Of a stretch of DNA of 60,409 nucleotides, positions 50,955 to 59,726 are shown piece by piece. Source of the DNA: an uncultured Clostridia bacterium (GTDB taxonomy: Bacteria > Bacillota > Clostridia > Oscillospirales > Acutalibacteraceae); assembly GCA_947170465.1 (NCBI GenBank), contig CAMVTS010000008.1:1-60409 (forward strand), in the 5' to 3' direction. The number at the start of each line of letters is the position of its first letter. The first letter of the stretch is position 1. The notes under the pieces were generated by a model that searched no databases, was not told the DNA's origin, and worked only from the letters and a program-made list of their open reading frames with translations. The translations under genes were made by a program, and so were the position numbers.

Positions 50955-52301
50955 TTAAAATTCATCTAACGGGTCGTAACGGTCGCCGTTGTAGCGGCAC
51001 TCAAAGTGGAGATGGGCGCCGGTGGAATGACCGGTGGAACCCATGTAGCCTATGAGCTGACCCTTGGTGACCTTCTCGCCGTCGTGGACTACCAGGCTGC
51101 CGAGGTGACCGTAGATGGTCTCCTTGCCGTTGCCGTGGTCAATCCAGACATAGTTGCCGTAACCACCGCCGCAGCCGCAGCTATAGCTCATGTCCTTGCC
51201 CCAGTTGTGAATACAGCTGGAATAGGTGTAGGCGACAACGCCGTCGTCCGCCGCGACAATCGGAGTGTTGTAGTCACCGGCGATATCCAGACCGCCGTGA
51301 CCGTAGCCTCTGCCCTCGGAATCTCCAAAGTAGGAGGAAATGTAGAACACACCGGGCGCCGGCCATGTATAGCCGGAGGACGGCACAACGGGAGCCGGTA
51401 CATAAGGCTCCGGATCGCCGGGATCCTCTTGACTGCTCTGCGATTCAGACTGCTGCGAGGACTGCTCGCTGCTCGATGAGGAAGAACTGCTGTTCTGCTT
51501 CTGCTGCGCCTCCTGCGCCTTTCTCTTGGCGATTGCCGCCTGACGCGCCGCTTCTTCTCTCTCGTTGAAATAGCGGTTGATTTCAGCCTGAATCTGCGCC
51601 TGCTGGTCGCCGGCGTTCTTCATGAACTCCTTCGCCTGCTCGGCGGTAAGCTGCAGCTTGGAGAGCTTTTCCTTGTTCTGCTCCAGCGTGGTGTTCAGCT
51701 CGGCAACATCTTCATTGAGCGCGGTCTGGGTGGATTCAAGCTCCGCCTTGTTCTTCTTCTGCTCCTCGTTCTTGGCGTTGATTTCGTCCAGCTTAACATT
51801 GATCTGGTCAATCAGCTCCTTGTCGTACTTGGACAGGTTCTTTACCAGTGTGATTTTGTCAATCATGTCGGAGAAATCCTTGGCGCCGAGGATGATTTCG
51901 AGGTCGCTGGCGCTGCCTGCCATATAAATGGCTCTCAGACGCTCACAGAGCGCGTCGAGCTGATCCTCAATGCTCTCGTTCGCCGCGTCAATCAGCTTCT
52001 GATTCGCCGCGATGTTCTTGTTGAGCGTATCAATCGTCTCACGGTTGACGTCAATCTTCTCGTTAAGCGTGGTGATTTTGGAAACCAGCGCAGAGTTGTA
52101 CTCCTCGCTGTCCGCGATATCGGACTCAGCGGTTTCGAGCACCTTCTGGTACTCCTTCTCCTTTTGCTCAAGGTTTGCAAGACGCTCCTTGAGACTTTCC
52201 ACATTTTCAGTCGCGGACGCGGACATCACGGAACCGGCAACCGGCACGCTGATCATGCAGGCGCAGAGGAGAGCGCAAAGAATACTTTTGAACTTTGTCA
52301 T
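50955..52301 (-). CDS. coiled-coil M23 peptidase, EnvC/PcsB-like, partner of FtsEX
   Basis: The 448-residue exported protein has a signal peptide (cut near ASATE), two long coiled coils (about residues 30-110 and 160-270), a Ser/Gln linker and a C-terminal M23 domain. The M23 metal ligands lie in GHGGLDIAG and HLHFECR, with VWIDHGNGKETIYGH between. The architecture is that of EnvC, RipC and PcsB, whose coiled coil docks on FtsX and is released when FtsE hydrolyses ATP, allowing septal peptidoglycan cleavage. The operon order (ftsE, ftsX, this gene) makes that partnership very likely. CAAAGGAGTTACT-like spacing precedes the ATG. Confidence 0.93.
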   Translation of the reverse strand: MTKFKSILCALLCACMISVPVAGSVMSASATENVESLKERLANLEQKEKEYQKVLETAESDIADSEEYNSALVSKITTLNEKIDVNRETIDTLNKNIAANQKLIDAANESIEDQLDALCERLRAIYMAGSASDLEIILGAKDFSDMIDKITLVKNLSKYDKELIDQINVKLDEINAKNEEQKKNKAELESTQTALNEDVAELNTTLEQNKEKLSKLQLTAEQAKEFMKNAGDQQAQIQAEINRYFNEREEAARQAAIAKRKAQEAQQKQNSSSSSSSSEQSSQQSESQSSQEDPGDPEPYVPAPVVPSSGYTWPAPGVFYISSYFGDSEGRGYGHGGLDIAGDYNTPIVAADDGVVAYTYSSCIHNWGKDMSYSCGCGGGYGNYVWIDHGNGKETIYGHLGSLVVHDGEKVTKGQLIGYMGSTGHSTGAHLHFECRYNGDRYDPLDEF

Positions 52302-52323
52302 AGTAACTCCTTTCTATTCCCGG

Positions 52324-53229
52324 TTACCATCCGAGAATTTCATTACCTTCCATTTTCAGATATTTACGGATTGAGAGGAAGCCGCCGCAGAAGCCGACAA
52401 ACACGCCGAATACCGCAAACGAAACCGCTACATAGGGCAGCACGTCGGTAAACGGAATGAAGCTGAACATGGACTGCGCGTTTTCGACCACCATGCCGAC
52501 GCCCTGATAGACAAGCGCCAGCGCGCCGGTGGCGATAATCGCGGAAATTAATCCGATGACCATACCCTCAACCAAAAATGGCATTCTAACAAAGGAATTC
52601 GTCGCGCCGACCGATTTCATGATACTGATTTCGAAACGGCGTGAGTACATTGTCGCGCGGATGGTGTTGGCGATAATGAACAGCGAGATAATCAGCAGGG
52701 CGGCAACAACGCCGATGGAAATGATGGTGACAAGGTTGCTGATGCGCGTCAATTTGTCCGCAAAGTCCTTGCGGTTAAGAATGGTGTCCTTGTCAACGCC
52801 CTCGATTTGCTGAATCTTCGCGACGGTTTCCTCATATTTGGAAAGGTCGTGCATGACCACAATGAACGAATCAGGCAGCGGGTTTCTGTCCTCAATGCGC
52901 GAGAACAGGCTGTCGCCCAGCGTCTTGCGGTACTGCTCAAACGCCTGCTCCTTCGAATAAAACTGCGCGGAAGCGACGTTGTCGACCTTCTCAATTTCCT
53001 TTCCTACATAGACAGCTTCCAGCTGTGAGTAACCCGGCTGAATGTAGACGATGGTCTCGTTGCTCTCGCCCACTTCCTCCACCATTTTGGAGACGTTGAG
53101 AGAAAACAGCGCGGCGGCACCGGTCAGTACCAGACAGCTGATGAGCACGCAGATTGACGCGATACTCATGATCCGGTTACTCCAGACGTTTTTGAAGCCC
53201 TCTTTTACAAGATAGCCAAAGCCTTTCAT
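52324..53229 (-). CDS. ftsX: cell division protein FtsX
   Basis: The 301-residue membrane protein has the FtsX layout: a short cytoplasmic start (GYLVKEGFKNVWSNR), membrane segment 1 (~20-45), an extracytoplasmic loop of about 120 residues that receives the peptidase, then three membrane segments (~170-195, ~220-245, ~265-290), with the RRFEISIMKSVGAT coupling helix between. It couples FtsE ATP hydrolysis to activation of a wall hydrolase. It lies between ftsE and the M23 gene on one transcript. Confidence 0.95.
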   Translation of the reverse strand: MKGFGYLVKEGFKNVWSNRIMSIASICVLISCLVLTGAAALFSLNVSKMVEEVGESNETIVYIQPGYSQLEAVYVGKEIEKVDNVASAQFYSKEQAFEQYRKTLGDSLFSRIEDRNPLPDSFIVVMHDLSKYEETVAKIQQIEGVDKDTILNRKDFADKLTRISNLVTIISIGVVAALLIISLFIIANTIRATMYSRRFEISIMKSVGATNSFVRMPFLVEGMVIGLISAIIATGALALVYQGVGMVVENAQSMFSFIPFTDVLPYVAVSFAVFGVFVGFCGGFLSIRKYLKMEGNEILGW

Positions 53230-53271
53230 AACATTATCCTTTTCTTCACGATTGCTCGTGTTATTTGTGAA

Positions 53272-54123
53272 TTACGCCTGGTCATCAGGCACAACGACGA
53301 CGTCCGGATTGTCCGGCTCGTCATCATCATAGGCATAACCGCTGTAATCGTCGGTCAGCTCGTCGTCGGTGAGGTCCATGTCCTCCTCATACTCGCTGTA
53401 GGACAGGGAATAATCCTCGTCGCCGTAGTCCTCGGTCTCGTAGCCGGAATAACGGCGGCTGCCGCGGTTGTCGCTGATGACGCGGCCTTTGTCAATCGTG
53501 ATGACGCGCTGGTTGAACTCGCGCACCAGCTCGTGCTCATGGGTGACGACCAGAACCGTCGTGCCCATAGAGTTAATCTCGTTGAGCAGCTCGATAATCT
53601 CGTGGGAAAGCTCCGGGTCAACGTTGCCGGTCGGCTCGTCCGCGACGATAATCTCAGGGTTATTGACAAGCGCGCGCGCTAAGCTGACGCGCTGCTGCTC
53701 ACCGCCGGAAAGCTCGCTGGGCTTGTTCTTCATCTTGTCCTTCAGACCAACCAAATCAAGCACATAGGGCACGCGCTTTTTGATGGTCGCCGTGCTCTCG
53801 CCTACCGCTCTCATGGCAAAGGCGACGTTGTCGAACACGGTCATTTTTTCAATCAGGCGGAAGTCCTGGAACACAATGCCCATGTGACGGCGAAGATACG
53901 GAATGTCACGGCGTTTGAGCTTGGAGAGCTTGTTGCCGTTGATGACAATCTCGCCGGATGTGGGCGTTTCCTCATGCATGATCAGCTTGAGGAAAGTGCT
54001 CTTGCCGGCGCCGGAGGCACCTACAATGAACACAAACTCACCCTTGTCAATGCGCAGGCTGACATTGTTGAGCGCGTGCGTACCGTTGGGGTAGGTTTTG
54101 GATACGTTTTGAAATTCAATCAT
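53272..54123 (-). CDS. ftsE: cell division ATP-binding protein FtsE with acidic C-terminal tail
   Basis: The first ~225 residues are a standard FtsE: Walker A GASGAGKST, Q-loop VFQDF, signature LSGGEQQR, Walker B IIVADEPTGNVD and H-loop VTHEHEL. The remaining ~58 residues are an unusual tail dense in Asp, Glu and Tyr (EDYGDEDYSLSYSEYEED and onward, ending PDDQA). FtsE is normally about 228 residues; here it is 283. The tail is disorder-like and could bind a basic partner or be a regulatory site. AAAGGTGTTTCT precedes the ATG. Confidence 0.95.
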   Translation of the reverse strand: MIEFQNVSKTYPNGTHALNNVSLRIDKGEFVFIVGASGAGKSTFLKLIMHEETPTSGEIVINGNKLSKLKRRDIPYLRRHMGIVFQDFRLIEKMTVFDNVAFAMRAVGESTATIKKRVPYVLDLVGLKDKMKNKPSELSGGEQQRVSLARALVNNPEIIVADEPTGNVDPELSHEIIELLNEINSMGTTVLVVTHEHELVREFNQRVITIDKGRVISDNRGSRRYSGYETEDYGDEDYSLSYSEYEEDMDLTDDELTDDYSGYAYDDDEPDNPDVVVVPDDQA

Positions 54124-54227
54124 AGAAACACCTTTATTTTCGGATTGTGCGGTTTTTATGTTTAATTCGCTAATAGAATTATCATTTTAGGGCAATCTGC
54201 CAAAAAGCCGCAAAAACAACACATGCC

Positions 54228-54257
54228 CTGGGCGGCGGAAATTTCCGCTTGCACCCA
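54228..54257 (-). terminator. palindromic hairpin between the PucR-type gene and ftsE
   Basis: GCGGAAATTTCCGC (54235-54248) is a perfect 14-base palindrome enclosed by CTGGG/CCCAG. On the minus strand a T-run follows about 11 bases after the outer stem. It may partly terminate the regulator transcript. Confidence 0.45.
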
Positions 54258-54285
54258 GAGCGCTGCGTCACAACTCAGCCGTCAA

Positions 54286-55371
54286 TCAATACTTTGTCGG
54301 GCTGGCGTTGAGATATTTCTTAACCATGAGAGCTACCTTGAATACGATAGCGTCCTCAAATTCGCGAAGGTCGAGACCGGTGAGCTTCTTGATTTTCTCA
54401 AGACGGTACACCAGCGTGTTGCGGTGTACAAACAGCTTACGGGAGGTCTCGGAGACGTTGAGGTTGTTCTCAAAGAAGCGCTGAATCGTGAACAGGGTTT
54501 CCTGATCAAGACTCTCGATGGAGCCGCGCTTGAATACTTCCTTGAGGAACATCTTGCAGAGCGTGGTAGGCAGCTGATAAATCAGACGGGCAATGCCGAG
54601 GTTATCATAGCTGACGATGGTGCGCTCGGTGTCGAATACCTTCGCAACCTCAAGAGCGGACTGGGCTTCCTTGAAGGAGCGCGCCAAATCCTTGATGCCG
54701 GTAACGGTGGTACCGATACCGACGACGCAATGGGTGTAGAATTCACTTGAAAGTGTGTCGGAAATGGAGCTCGCGAGCTTTTCAAGGTCACGGCTTTCGG
54801 TGTCAGCCTTGACCTCCTTGACGAGCGCAATTTCCTCTTCGTTGATGTTGATGACGAAATCCTTCGTCTTGTCAGGGAAGAGATTCTGGACGATATCATA
54901 AGCGGAGATGTCGGTTTTGGATACAATCTTAATGAGCAGACAAACGCGCGAAACCTCGCTGTTGAAATGCAGCTCTCTCGCCTTTAAGTAGATATCGCCG
55001 GGAAGGATGTTGTCGAGAATGACGTTCTTGATGAAGTTGGAACGGTCATACTTTTCGTCATAATACTGCTTGATACTGGCGAAAGAAACGCTCAGCAGCT
55101 GGGCGTACTTCTGGGCATATTCATCAGTACCCTGTACAAACACAGCGTAGTCATACTTCGCGCTGCTGCCAAAGGACTTGTAGGTGTAGCCGTTGATGAC
55201 AAAGGGCGCAGTTGAGCTGAGAGTCTCGGAGTTGATGCTCTCGTTGACCTCGCCGATTTTGCCCAGCTCAGAGCAGGCGATAACGACGGAAGTCTCGTCG
55301 ATAACGCCGATAGTTCTGTCAATGGCATCCTTCATCTGATGCACAATACCCTGAAATAATCTGTTCGACAT
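54286..55371 (-). CDS. PucR/CdaR-type transcriptional regulator
   Basis: The 361-residue protein ends in a PucR-type helix-turn-helix (about residues 300-355; NNLNVSETSRKLFVHRNTLVYRLEKI), preceded by a GGDEF-like/CdaR region (~170-285). The N-terminal ~140 residues, with FVINGYTYKSFG, resemble the sugar-diacid or small-ligand sensing part of CdaR proteins. Such regulators usually activate genes for carbohydrate-derived acids or nucleobase use; the target here is unknown. A 162-base gap separates it from ftsE, so the two may have separate promoters. Confidence 0.87.
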   Translation of the reverse strand: MSNRLFQGIVHQMKDAIDRTIGVIDETSVVIACSELGKIGEVNESINSETLSSTAPFVINGYTYKSFGSSAKYDYAVFVQGTDEYAQKYAQLLSVSFASIKQYYDEKYDRSNFIKNVILDNILPGDIYLKARELHFNSEVSRVCLLIKIVSKTDISAYDIVQNLFPDKTKDFVININEEEIALVKEVKADTESRDLEKLASSISDTLSSEFYTHCVVGIGTTVTGIKDLARSFKEAQSALEVAKVFDTERTIVSYDNLGIARLIYQLPTTLCKMFLKEVFKRGSIESLDQETLFTIQRFFENNLNVSETSRKLFVHRNTLVYRLEKIKKLTGLDLREFEDAIVFKVALMVKKYLNASPTKY

Positions 55372-55410
55372 AGTGATAACCTCTTTTTCTCCATATTTTT
55401 CGTCAGTATA

Positions 55411-55423
55411 GTGCCGGCGGCAC
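55411..55423. promoter_or_regulatory. palindrome in the leader of the PucR-type gene
   Basis: GTGCCGGCGGCAC has 6-base arms around one central base and touches a TATACT-like -10 on the minus strand, 40-50 bases before the ATG. Possible autoregulatory operator. Confidence 0.4.
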
Positions 55424-55502
55424 TTTGAAATGTCGTAATTCTTTGTAAAGTAAAAACAATTACATGCGCAGACACGCAGAAGGTTACAACACCCTCATAT
55501 AC

Positions 55503-55531
55503 ATATTACACAAAAATGAAGAAAAAATCAA
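55503..55531 (-). promoter_or_regulatory. candidate promoter of the PucR-type gene
   Basis: Minus strand TTGATT (55526-55531), 17 bases, TAATAT (55503-55508). Confidence 0.5.
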
Positions 55532-55617
55532 CCTTTCACAACAAATTTCTTTGAATTTTTTTTGTGAAAGCGGCACCAAACTGTGCAGATTGCTCCAAAC
55601 TACGCTTTGGTAGTATT

Positions 55618-55661
55618 AGTATAGCACCGGAATGTGACAGCTTTGTGACAATTCTGTAACA
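55618..55661 (-). promoter_or_regulatory. extended -10 with three phased repeats upstream
   Basis: Minus strand TGCTATACT (TATACT at 55618-55623) is an extended -10. Directly upstream are three 7-base units starting at 55633, 55644 and 55655 (TGTGACA, TGTGACA, TGTAACA on the plus strand), each 11 bases apart, one helical turn. This fits a regulator-bound promoter facing the PucR-type gene. Confidence 0.5.
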
Positions 55662-55701
55662 TTTTTGGCGTTTTACATGCAATAGTATACCACATTTTTT
55701 C

Positions 55702-55738
55702 AAAAAAAACAAGCGGCAGGACAAACCTGCCGCTTTTG
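55702..55738 (-). terminator. terminator of the sugar-ABC ATPase gene
   Basis: AAGCGGCAGG / CCTGCCGCTT stem with a 5-base loop, then a run of eight T on the minus strand. Confidence 0.9.
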
Positions 55739-55750
55739 AATATGATTTTA

Positions 55751-56860
55751 TCAGTTGGTGATAACCTGCTCGGTCTCTTTGTCGAAGATGTGGAGCTTTT
55801 CGAGGCTGAAGCAAACCTTGACGTCGTTGCCGACCTTCGCGGTGGAAGAAGGATCAACTCTTGCGATAACATTCTGACCGGCGATAGTGGTGTGCAGATA
55901 GATTTCTGCGCCCATCAGCTCGGTAACTTCTACATGAGCATCGAAGAGCATGGGAGCCTTGGCAATTTCGTCAGCTTCATCGTGAACATGCTCAGGACGG
56001 ATACCGAATTTAACTTCCTTGCCGACATACTTGTCAAGCTTGCCGCCTGCGCACTTATCAGCAGGAATCGGAACCTTGTACTTGTCGAAGTCGAGGGTGT
56101 ACTCGTTGCCGGACTTGCCGACCACAGCGTCGATAAAGTTCATCTGGGGAGATCCGATGAAGCCCGCTACGAAGATGTTGCAGGGCTTGTCATAGAGGTT
56201 CTGAGGAGTATCTACCTGCTGAACAACGCCGTCCTTCATAACGACGATTCTGGTACCGAGCGTCATAGCCTCGGTCTGGTCATGGGTTACGTAAATAAAG
56301 GTGGTTCCAAGGTTCTGATAGAGCTTGGAAATCTCAGTACGCATCTGACCGCGGAGCTTTGCGTCCAGGTTGGACAGCGGCTCGTCGAGAAGGAATACCT
56401 GAGGATTACGGACGATAGCACGACCCATGGCAACACGCTGTCTCTGACCGCCGGAGAGAGCCTTCGGCTTTCTCTCAAGGTACTGCTCAATGCCGAGGAT
56501 ACGGGCAGCTTCTTCTACCTTCTGCTTGATTTCTTCCTTGGGCATCTTTCTGAGCTTCAGACCGAACGCCATGTTATCGTATACGGTCATGTGAGGATAC
56601 AGCGCGTAGTTCTGGAATACCATCGCGATATCTCTGTCCTTAGGGGAAACGTCGTTTACGAGTCTGTCGCCGATGTAGAGCTCACCCTTGGAAATGTCCT
56701 CAAGACCTGCAATCATTCTCAGAGTGGTGGACTTACCGCAGCCGGAAGGACCTACGAAAATGATAAATTCCTTGTCTTCGATTTCCAGGTTGAAATCCTT
56801 AACAGCGGTGACGTTGCCGTCATAAATTTTGTAGATGTGTCTTAATGATAGACTTGCCAT
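55751..56860 (-). CDS. msmK: MsmK/UgpC-type sugar ABC transporter ATP-binding protein, stand-alone
   Basis: The 369-residue protein has the ABC core (Walker [11 protein letters not shown]-loop [11 protein letters not shown], signature LSGGQRQR, Walker [14 protein letters not shown]-loop VTHDQTEAM) followed by the ~130-residue MalK-type regulatory/TOBE domain ([14 protein letters not shown]). These ATPases power carbohydrate importers. No permease or binding protein lies nearby, so it probably serves several importers encoded elsewhere, as MsmK and MsmX do. GGAGG lies 8 bases before the ATG at 56860. Confidence 0.93.
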   Translation of the reverse strand: MASLSLRHIYKIYDGNVTAVKDFNLEIEDKEFIIFVGPSGCGKSTTLRMIAGLEDISKGELYIGDRLVNDVSPKDRDIAMVFQNYALYPHMTVYDNMAFGLKLRKMPKEEIKQKVEEAARILGIEQYLERKPKALSGGQRQRVAMGRAIVRNPQVFLLDEPLSNLDAKLRGQMRTEISKLYQNLGTTFIYVTHDQTEAMTLGTRIVVMKDGVVQQVDTPQNLYDKPCNIFVAGFIGSPQMNFIDAVVGKSGNEYTLDFDKYKVPIPADKCAGGKLDKYVGKEVKFGIRPEHVHDEADEIAKAPMLFDAHVEVTELMGAEIYLHTTIAGQNVIARVDPSSTAKVGNDVKVCFSLEKLHIFDKETEQVITN

Positions 56861-56902
56861 ATTCAATAACCTCCAATTAGTTATAGCATTTTTACACTTA
56901 AT

Positions 56903-56931
56903 AATATACCACTTTGCGCAATTTTTGACTA
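56903..56931 (-). promoter_or_regulatory. candidate promoter of msmK
   Basis: Minus strand TAGTCA (56926-56931), 17 bases, TATATT (56903-56908). The -35 is poor. Confidence 0.4.
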
Positions 56932-57003
56932 TACCGATTTTAACTAAAGATTTGTCCGATATTTTATAAAAAAAGAATACTTCGTAAAAATCAGATGCTT
57001 TTT

Positions 57004-57726
57004 TTAGTGCATATCGACCAAAAAAATAGAATCTATATCCAATTTCGTCAGCTTTTTAGCGTTTCCTATGGGCAAATTGCTATCCAAATACAAATTTCCG
57101 ATGGAGATTCGTTGAAGGTGCACAACTTTGCGTCCGGTAGTGGCAAACATTTTCTTCACCTGATGGTACTTTCCCTCGCAGATTCCGACAATTCCCACAG
57201 TTCTGTCCGTTTCTGACCGGACGCGGAGCTGCGCCGGTTGGCAGACGGTGCCGTCGGCAAATGTCACGCCCTCCTCGAAGCGGCGTATCATGTCTTCCGT
57301 AATCTCACCGTCGAGTTTGGCGACGTACTGCTTCATCACATGCTTGCGCGGCGAAAGCATTCTGTGCGCAAAATCGCCGTCGTCCGTGATAATCAGCAGT
57401 CCCTCGGTGTCCTTGTCGAGCCTCCCCGCAGGAAAAAGACCGGGGCGTTTCAGCTCGGGAGGCAGGATATCGAGGACGGTGCGGTCGTGCCTGTCCTCTG
57501 TGGCGGACACCACGCCTGCCGGTTTGTTGAGCATGATATAAATATGCCCGTCCGCGCAGACAGCCTGTCCGCTGACAGTCACCGCGTCCTGCTCCGGATT
57601 GATTTTTTGCTCAGGGCTGCGGCATACCGTGCCGTTGACCGTCACAGCGCCGCCGCGTATCAGCTTTTGTACTTCACGGCGGCTGCCCTTGCCCCGTGCT
57701 GCCAAGTATTTATCCAGTCGTTCCAT
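57004..57726 (-). CDS. rsuA: 16S/23S rRNA pseudouridine synthase, RsuA/RluB family
   Basis: The 240-residue enzyme has an N-terminal S4 RNA-binding domain (residues 1-~50; [21 protein letters not shown] in short form: [15 protein letters not shown]) and a pseudouridine synthase domain with the catalytic Asp in [11 protein letters not shown] and the family motif YHQVKKMF. RsuA-type enzymes convert a uridine of 16S rRNA; sequence alone does not separate RsuA from RluB/E/F. The start at 57726 lies inside the end of the DUF4830 gene and has no clear ribosome site, so translation may depend on coupling. Confidence 0.9.
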   Translation of the reverse strand: MERLDKYLAARGKGSRREVQKLIRGGAVTVNGTVCRSPEQKINPEQDAVTVSGQAVCADGHIYIMLNKPAGVVSATEDRHDRTVLDILPPELKRPGLFPAGRLDKDTEGLLIITDDGDFAHRMLSPRKHVMKQYVAKLDGEITEDMIRRFEEGVTFADGTVCQPAQLRVRSETDRTVGIVGICEGKYHQVKKMFATTGRKVVHLQRISIGNLYLDSNLPIGNAKKLTKLDIDSIFLVDMH

Positions 57727-58168
57727 GTTGTAATAAAGGCAGGTTGTCACTGCCGTATTCTCCGTTTGTCAGATGACCGCCGACCACCTTGCCTTCACAG
57801 AGCAGCACTACCGCGTAAGCGGGGCTGTCGCCGCTGAGCGTATAGACAAGCATTTCGGCGGTTTTCCCTTGATACGGCTCCAGATTGAAGCCGGCTTGCT
57901 GCTGGAGCGCGTTATAGGCTTCATAGGTTTGGTTGAAGGCCGGCGGAATGGTAATCTGCCGCTGGCGTTCCAATTGCGCCGGATGATAACCGGATTCCTC
58001 CAAAAACTGCATCGCCGGCTGTTCGGTTACAGCACTGTCAGGTGTGGCGGTATGGCTGCTCCGCACCGTTTTGGTGATGCCGACAGCCACACCGGCAATC
58101 AACAGTATCGCGGCAAGCATCACCGTGACGATTTTCTTTTTGTCCGCTTTAATATGTATCAGCAGCAT
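57710..58168 (-). CDS. DUF4830-like membrane-anchored protein
   Basis: The 152-residue product has a single N-terminal membrane segment (about residues 12-34, VTVMLAAILLIAGVAVGI) and an outside domain resembling DUF4830: FLEESGYHP, ITIPPAFNQTYEAYNALQ, GFNLEPYQGK and CEGKVVGGHLT. Function is unknown. The second ATG (58168) is chosen because GGAGG lies 7 bases upstream; the ATG at 58174 abuts it. It overlaps the pseudouridine synthase gene by 17 bases. Confidence 0.82.
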   Translation of the reverse strand: MLLIHIKADKKKIVTVMLAAILLIAGVAVGITKTVRSSHTATPDSAVTEQPAMQFLEESGYHPAQLERQRQITIPPAFNQTYEAYNALQQQAGFNLEPYQGKTAEMLVYTLSGDSPAYAVVLLCEGKVVGGHLTNGEYGSDNLPLLQHGTTG

Positions 58169-58208
58169 GAACATCCCTCCGCTTCATTATATGCGAAGGG
58201 ACAGGCGA

Positions 58209-58871
58209 TTATGTTCCGAGAATCAGCCGGGTCAGCTCCTGCAGATTGTCGGCAAATATCTCGGCGCCTTGGGCTTTCATGGCGTCTTCGGTACCGTAGC
58301 CGTAACGCGCGCCGATAAAGTCTGTGCCGCAAAGTCTGGCTCCCTTGGCGTCGTACCAGGTGTCGCCAACCATGACCGTCTTACTTTTATCCTCCGGATA
58401 GCTGCCTCCCAGTCGCTCAATCGCGTAGGGTATCAAATCTTTCTTGTCCTTGCGGCTGCCGTCAAGGTTAGAGCCGCACACCTCGTCAAAGCAGTCCTCC
58501 AAGTCGAGAATCCGCAGAATCTCCTTCGCAAACTCCTCGTACTTGGAGGTACAGATAGCAAGGAGCAGGTCATGTTTTTTCAGAGCGTCTGTCGCCTCAC
58601 GGACGCCGGGATAGGCGCGGTTGAGAAATTTTCCCTTTTCATTATAATAGGAACGATAAAGCGACGCGCCGTACTCCGCTTTTTCCGGCGGCAAACCGCA
58701 GAGATTAAGGAAGGTGTCAATCAGCGGAGGTCCGATGTATAAGGTATAGTCATCGAGATCCGGCATACGGCAGCCCAGTTTTTTGATGGCGTATTCCAGG
58801 GATTGGCGGATTCCCTGAGCGCTTTCGCTGACCGTGCCATCGAGGTCAAAAAGAACGTATTTATACTTCAT
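58209..58871 (-). CDS. HAD-family phosphatase (phosphoglycolate phosphatase-like)
   Basis: The 220-residue enzyme shows the HAD motifs: FDLDGTVSES (nucleophile Asp), ICTSKYEE (motif II), a Lys in the SRKDKKDLIP region and VGDTWYDAKGA (motif IV). A helical cap of subclass C1 lies between motifs I and II. It resembles Gph/PpaX-type phosphatases for small phosphoesters; the substrate is not defined. The ATG at 58871 overlaps the thioesterase end by 11 bases, so the two are co-translated. Confidence 0.9.
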   Translation of the reverse strand: MKYKYVLFDLDGTVSESAQGIRQSLEYAIKKLGCRMPDLDDYTLYIGPPLIDTFLNLCGLPPEKAEYGASLYRSYYNEKGKFLNRAYPGVREATDALKKHDLLLAICTSKYEEFAKEILRILDLEDCFDEVCGSNLDGSRKDKKDLIPYAIERLGGSYPEDKSKTVMVGDTWYDAKGARLCGTDFIGARYGYGTEDAMKAQGAEIFADNLQELTRLILGT

Positions 58872-59247
58872 TAAATTTCCCGTCCGCTTTCTGTTGAAAC
58901 TTTTCCGCCTTGACACTGACGCGCGTATGGGTTCCGTGAGCGATTTCGCCCTTTTTGTCGCACGCCGTCACCGCAAAGTGAAAGGTTCTGCCGTCCTGCG
59001 CCACCAGAGCTGCCGTGGCGGTGACTTCCGCGCCGAGCGGCGTCGGACTGGTGTGTTCAATCGCAATCATCGTTCCGACGGTGGTCAGCGCGTCATCGCC
59101 GAGCAGCTCCTGTGCCAGTGAGGCCGCCGCTTTTTCCATCAGCGCGACAACCGCCGGGGTTGCCAGCACCCTGAGACTGCCGCTGCCCATGGTGCAGGCG
59201 AGGTTTTCTTCCCCAATCAGCAGGGTCTTTGAAACTGTATCTGACAT
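58861..59247 (-). CDS. FlK-like hotdog thioesterase
   Basis: The 128-residue protein is a hotdog-fold thioesterase of the fluoroacetyl-CoA thioesterase (FlK) group: ATPAVVALMEKAA on the central helix with the conserved Glu, then IEHTSPTPLG and HFAVTACDKKGEIAHGTHTR. Most such proteins in gut bacteria do not act on fluoroacetate; they probably clear short or abnormal acyl-CoAs. AAAGGTGATT precedes the ATG at 59247. It is upstream of, and overlaps, the HAD phosphatase gene. Confidence 0.87.
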   Translation of the reverse strand: MSDTVSKTLLIGEENLACTMGSGSLRVLATPAVVALMEKAAASLAQELLGDDALTTVGTMIAIEHTSPTPLGAEVTATAALVAQDGRTFHFAVTACDKKGEIAHGTHTRVSVKAEKFQQKADGKFNEV

Positions 59248-59280
59248 ATAATCACCTTTTGACTTGTTTTTCTTAATCAT

Positions 59281-59309
59281 ACTATATATGAAAATTTTTC
59301 GCAAGTCAA
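59281..59309 (-). promoter_or_regulatory. promoter of the thioesterase-phosphatase operon
   Basis: Minus strand TTGACT (59304-59309), 17 bases, TATAGT (59281-59286). Confidence 0.65.
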
Positions 59310-59327
59310 AAATTATCATTTTTTGCC

Positions 59328-59726
59328 CTAAAAATCTCTCAGGACGCTTGAACGTACCGGATGGCGCAGCTTTCTGAGCGCCTTCGCCTCAATCTGGCGC
59401 ACGCGTTCACGCGTCACGCCGAGAATCCCGCCGACCTCCTCCAGCGTATGGGCACGGTTATCGTTCAGTCCGAAGCGCAGACGAATCACAAGCGCTTCAC
59501 GGTCAGTGAGCATTTGCAGAATCTCGTTGATTTTTTCACGAAGCACGGAATGAAAGACGACTTCCTCGGAGGAGGGCGTATGAGAATCCGCTACAAAATC
59601 GCCGAGACAAGATTCCTCTCCCTCACCGATGGGCGTTTCGAGCGAAACCGGCTGCTGAAACGCGTAATACTGCGTGTCCTGCACCTTCTGCACCGTCCAT
59701 CCGAGTGTTTCGGCGAGCTCTGCCAC
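59328..59726 (-). CDS. sigma-70 fragment with regions 3 and 4 only; start uncertain
   Basis: The product matches the C-terminal part of RpoD: QQPVSLETPIGEGEES (region 3 end / 3.2) and region 4 with LTDREALVIRLRFGLND and TLEEVGGILGVTRERVRQIE. Region 2, which binds core polymerase and the -10, is missing. In-frame sequence continues upstream of the GTG at 59726 (reading IIHQNGRDPT, also RpoD-like) to a stop at about 59800, without an in-frame ATG. A well-placed AAGAGG and ATG (59759-59761) lie one base out of frame. The gene is either a frameshifted remnant, or it uses an unusual start or frameshift to make a short sigma-like protein. Confidence 0.6.
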   Translation of the reverse strand: MAELAETLGWTVQKVQDTQYYAFQQPVSLETPIGEGEESCLGDFVADSHTPSSEEVVFHSVLREKINEILQMLTDREALVIRLRFGLNDNRAHTLEEVGGILGVTRERVRQIEAKALRKLRHPVRSSVLRDF

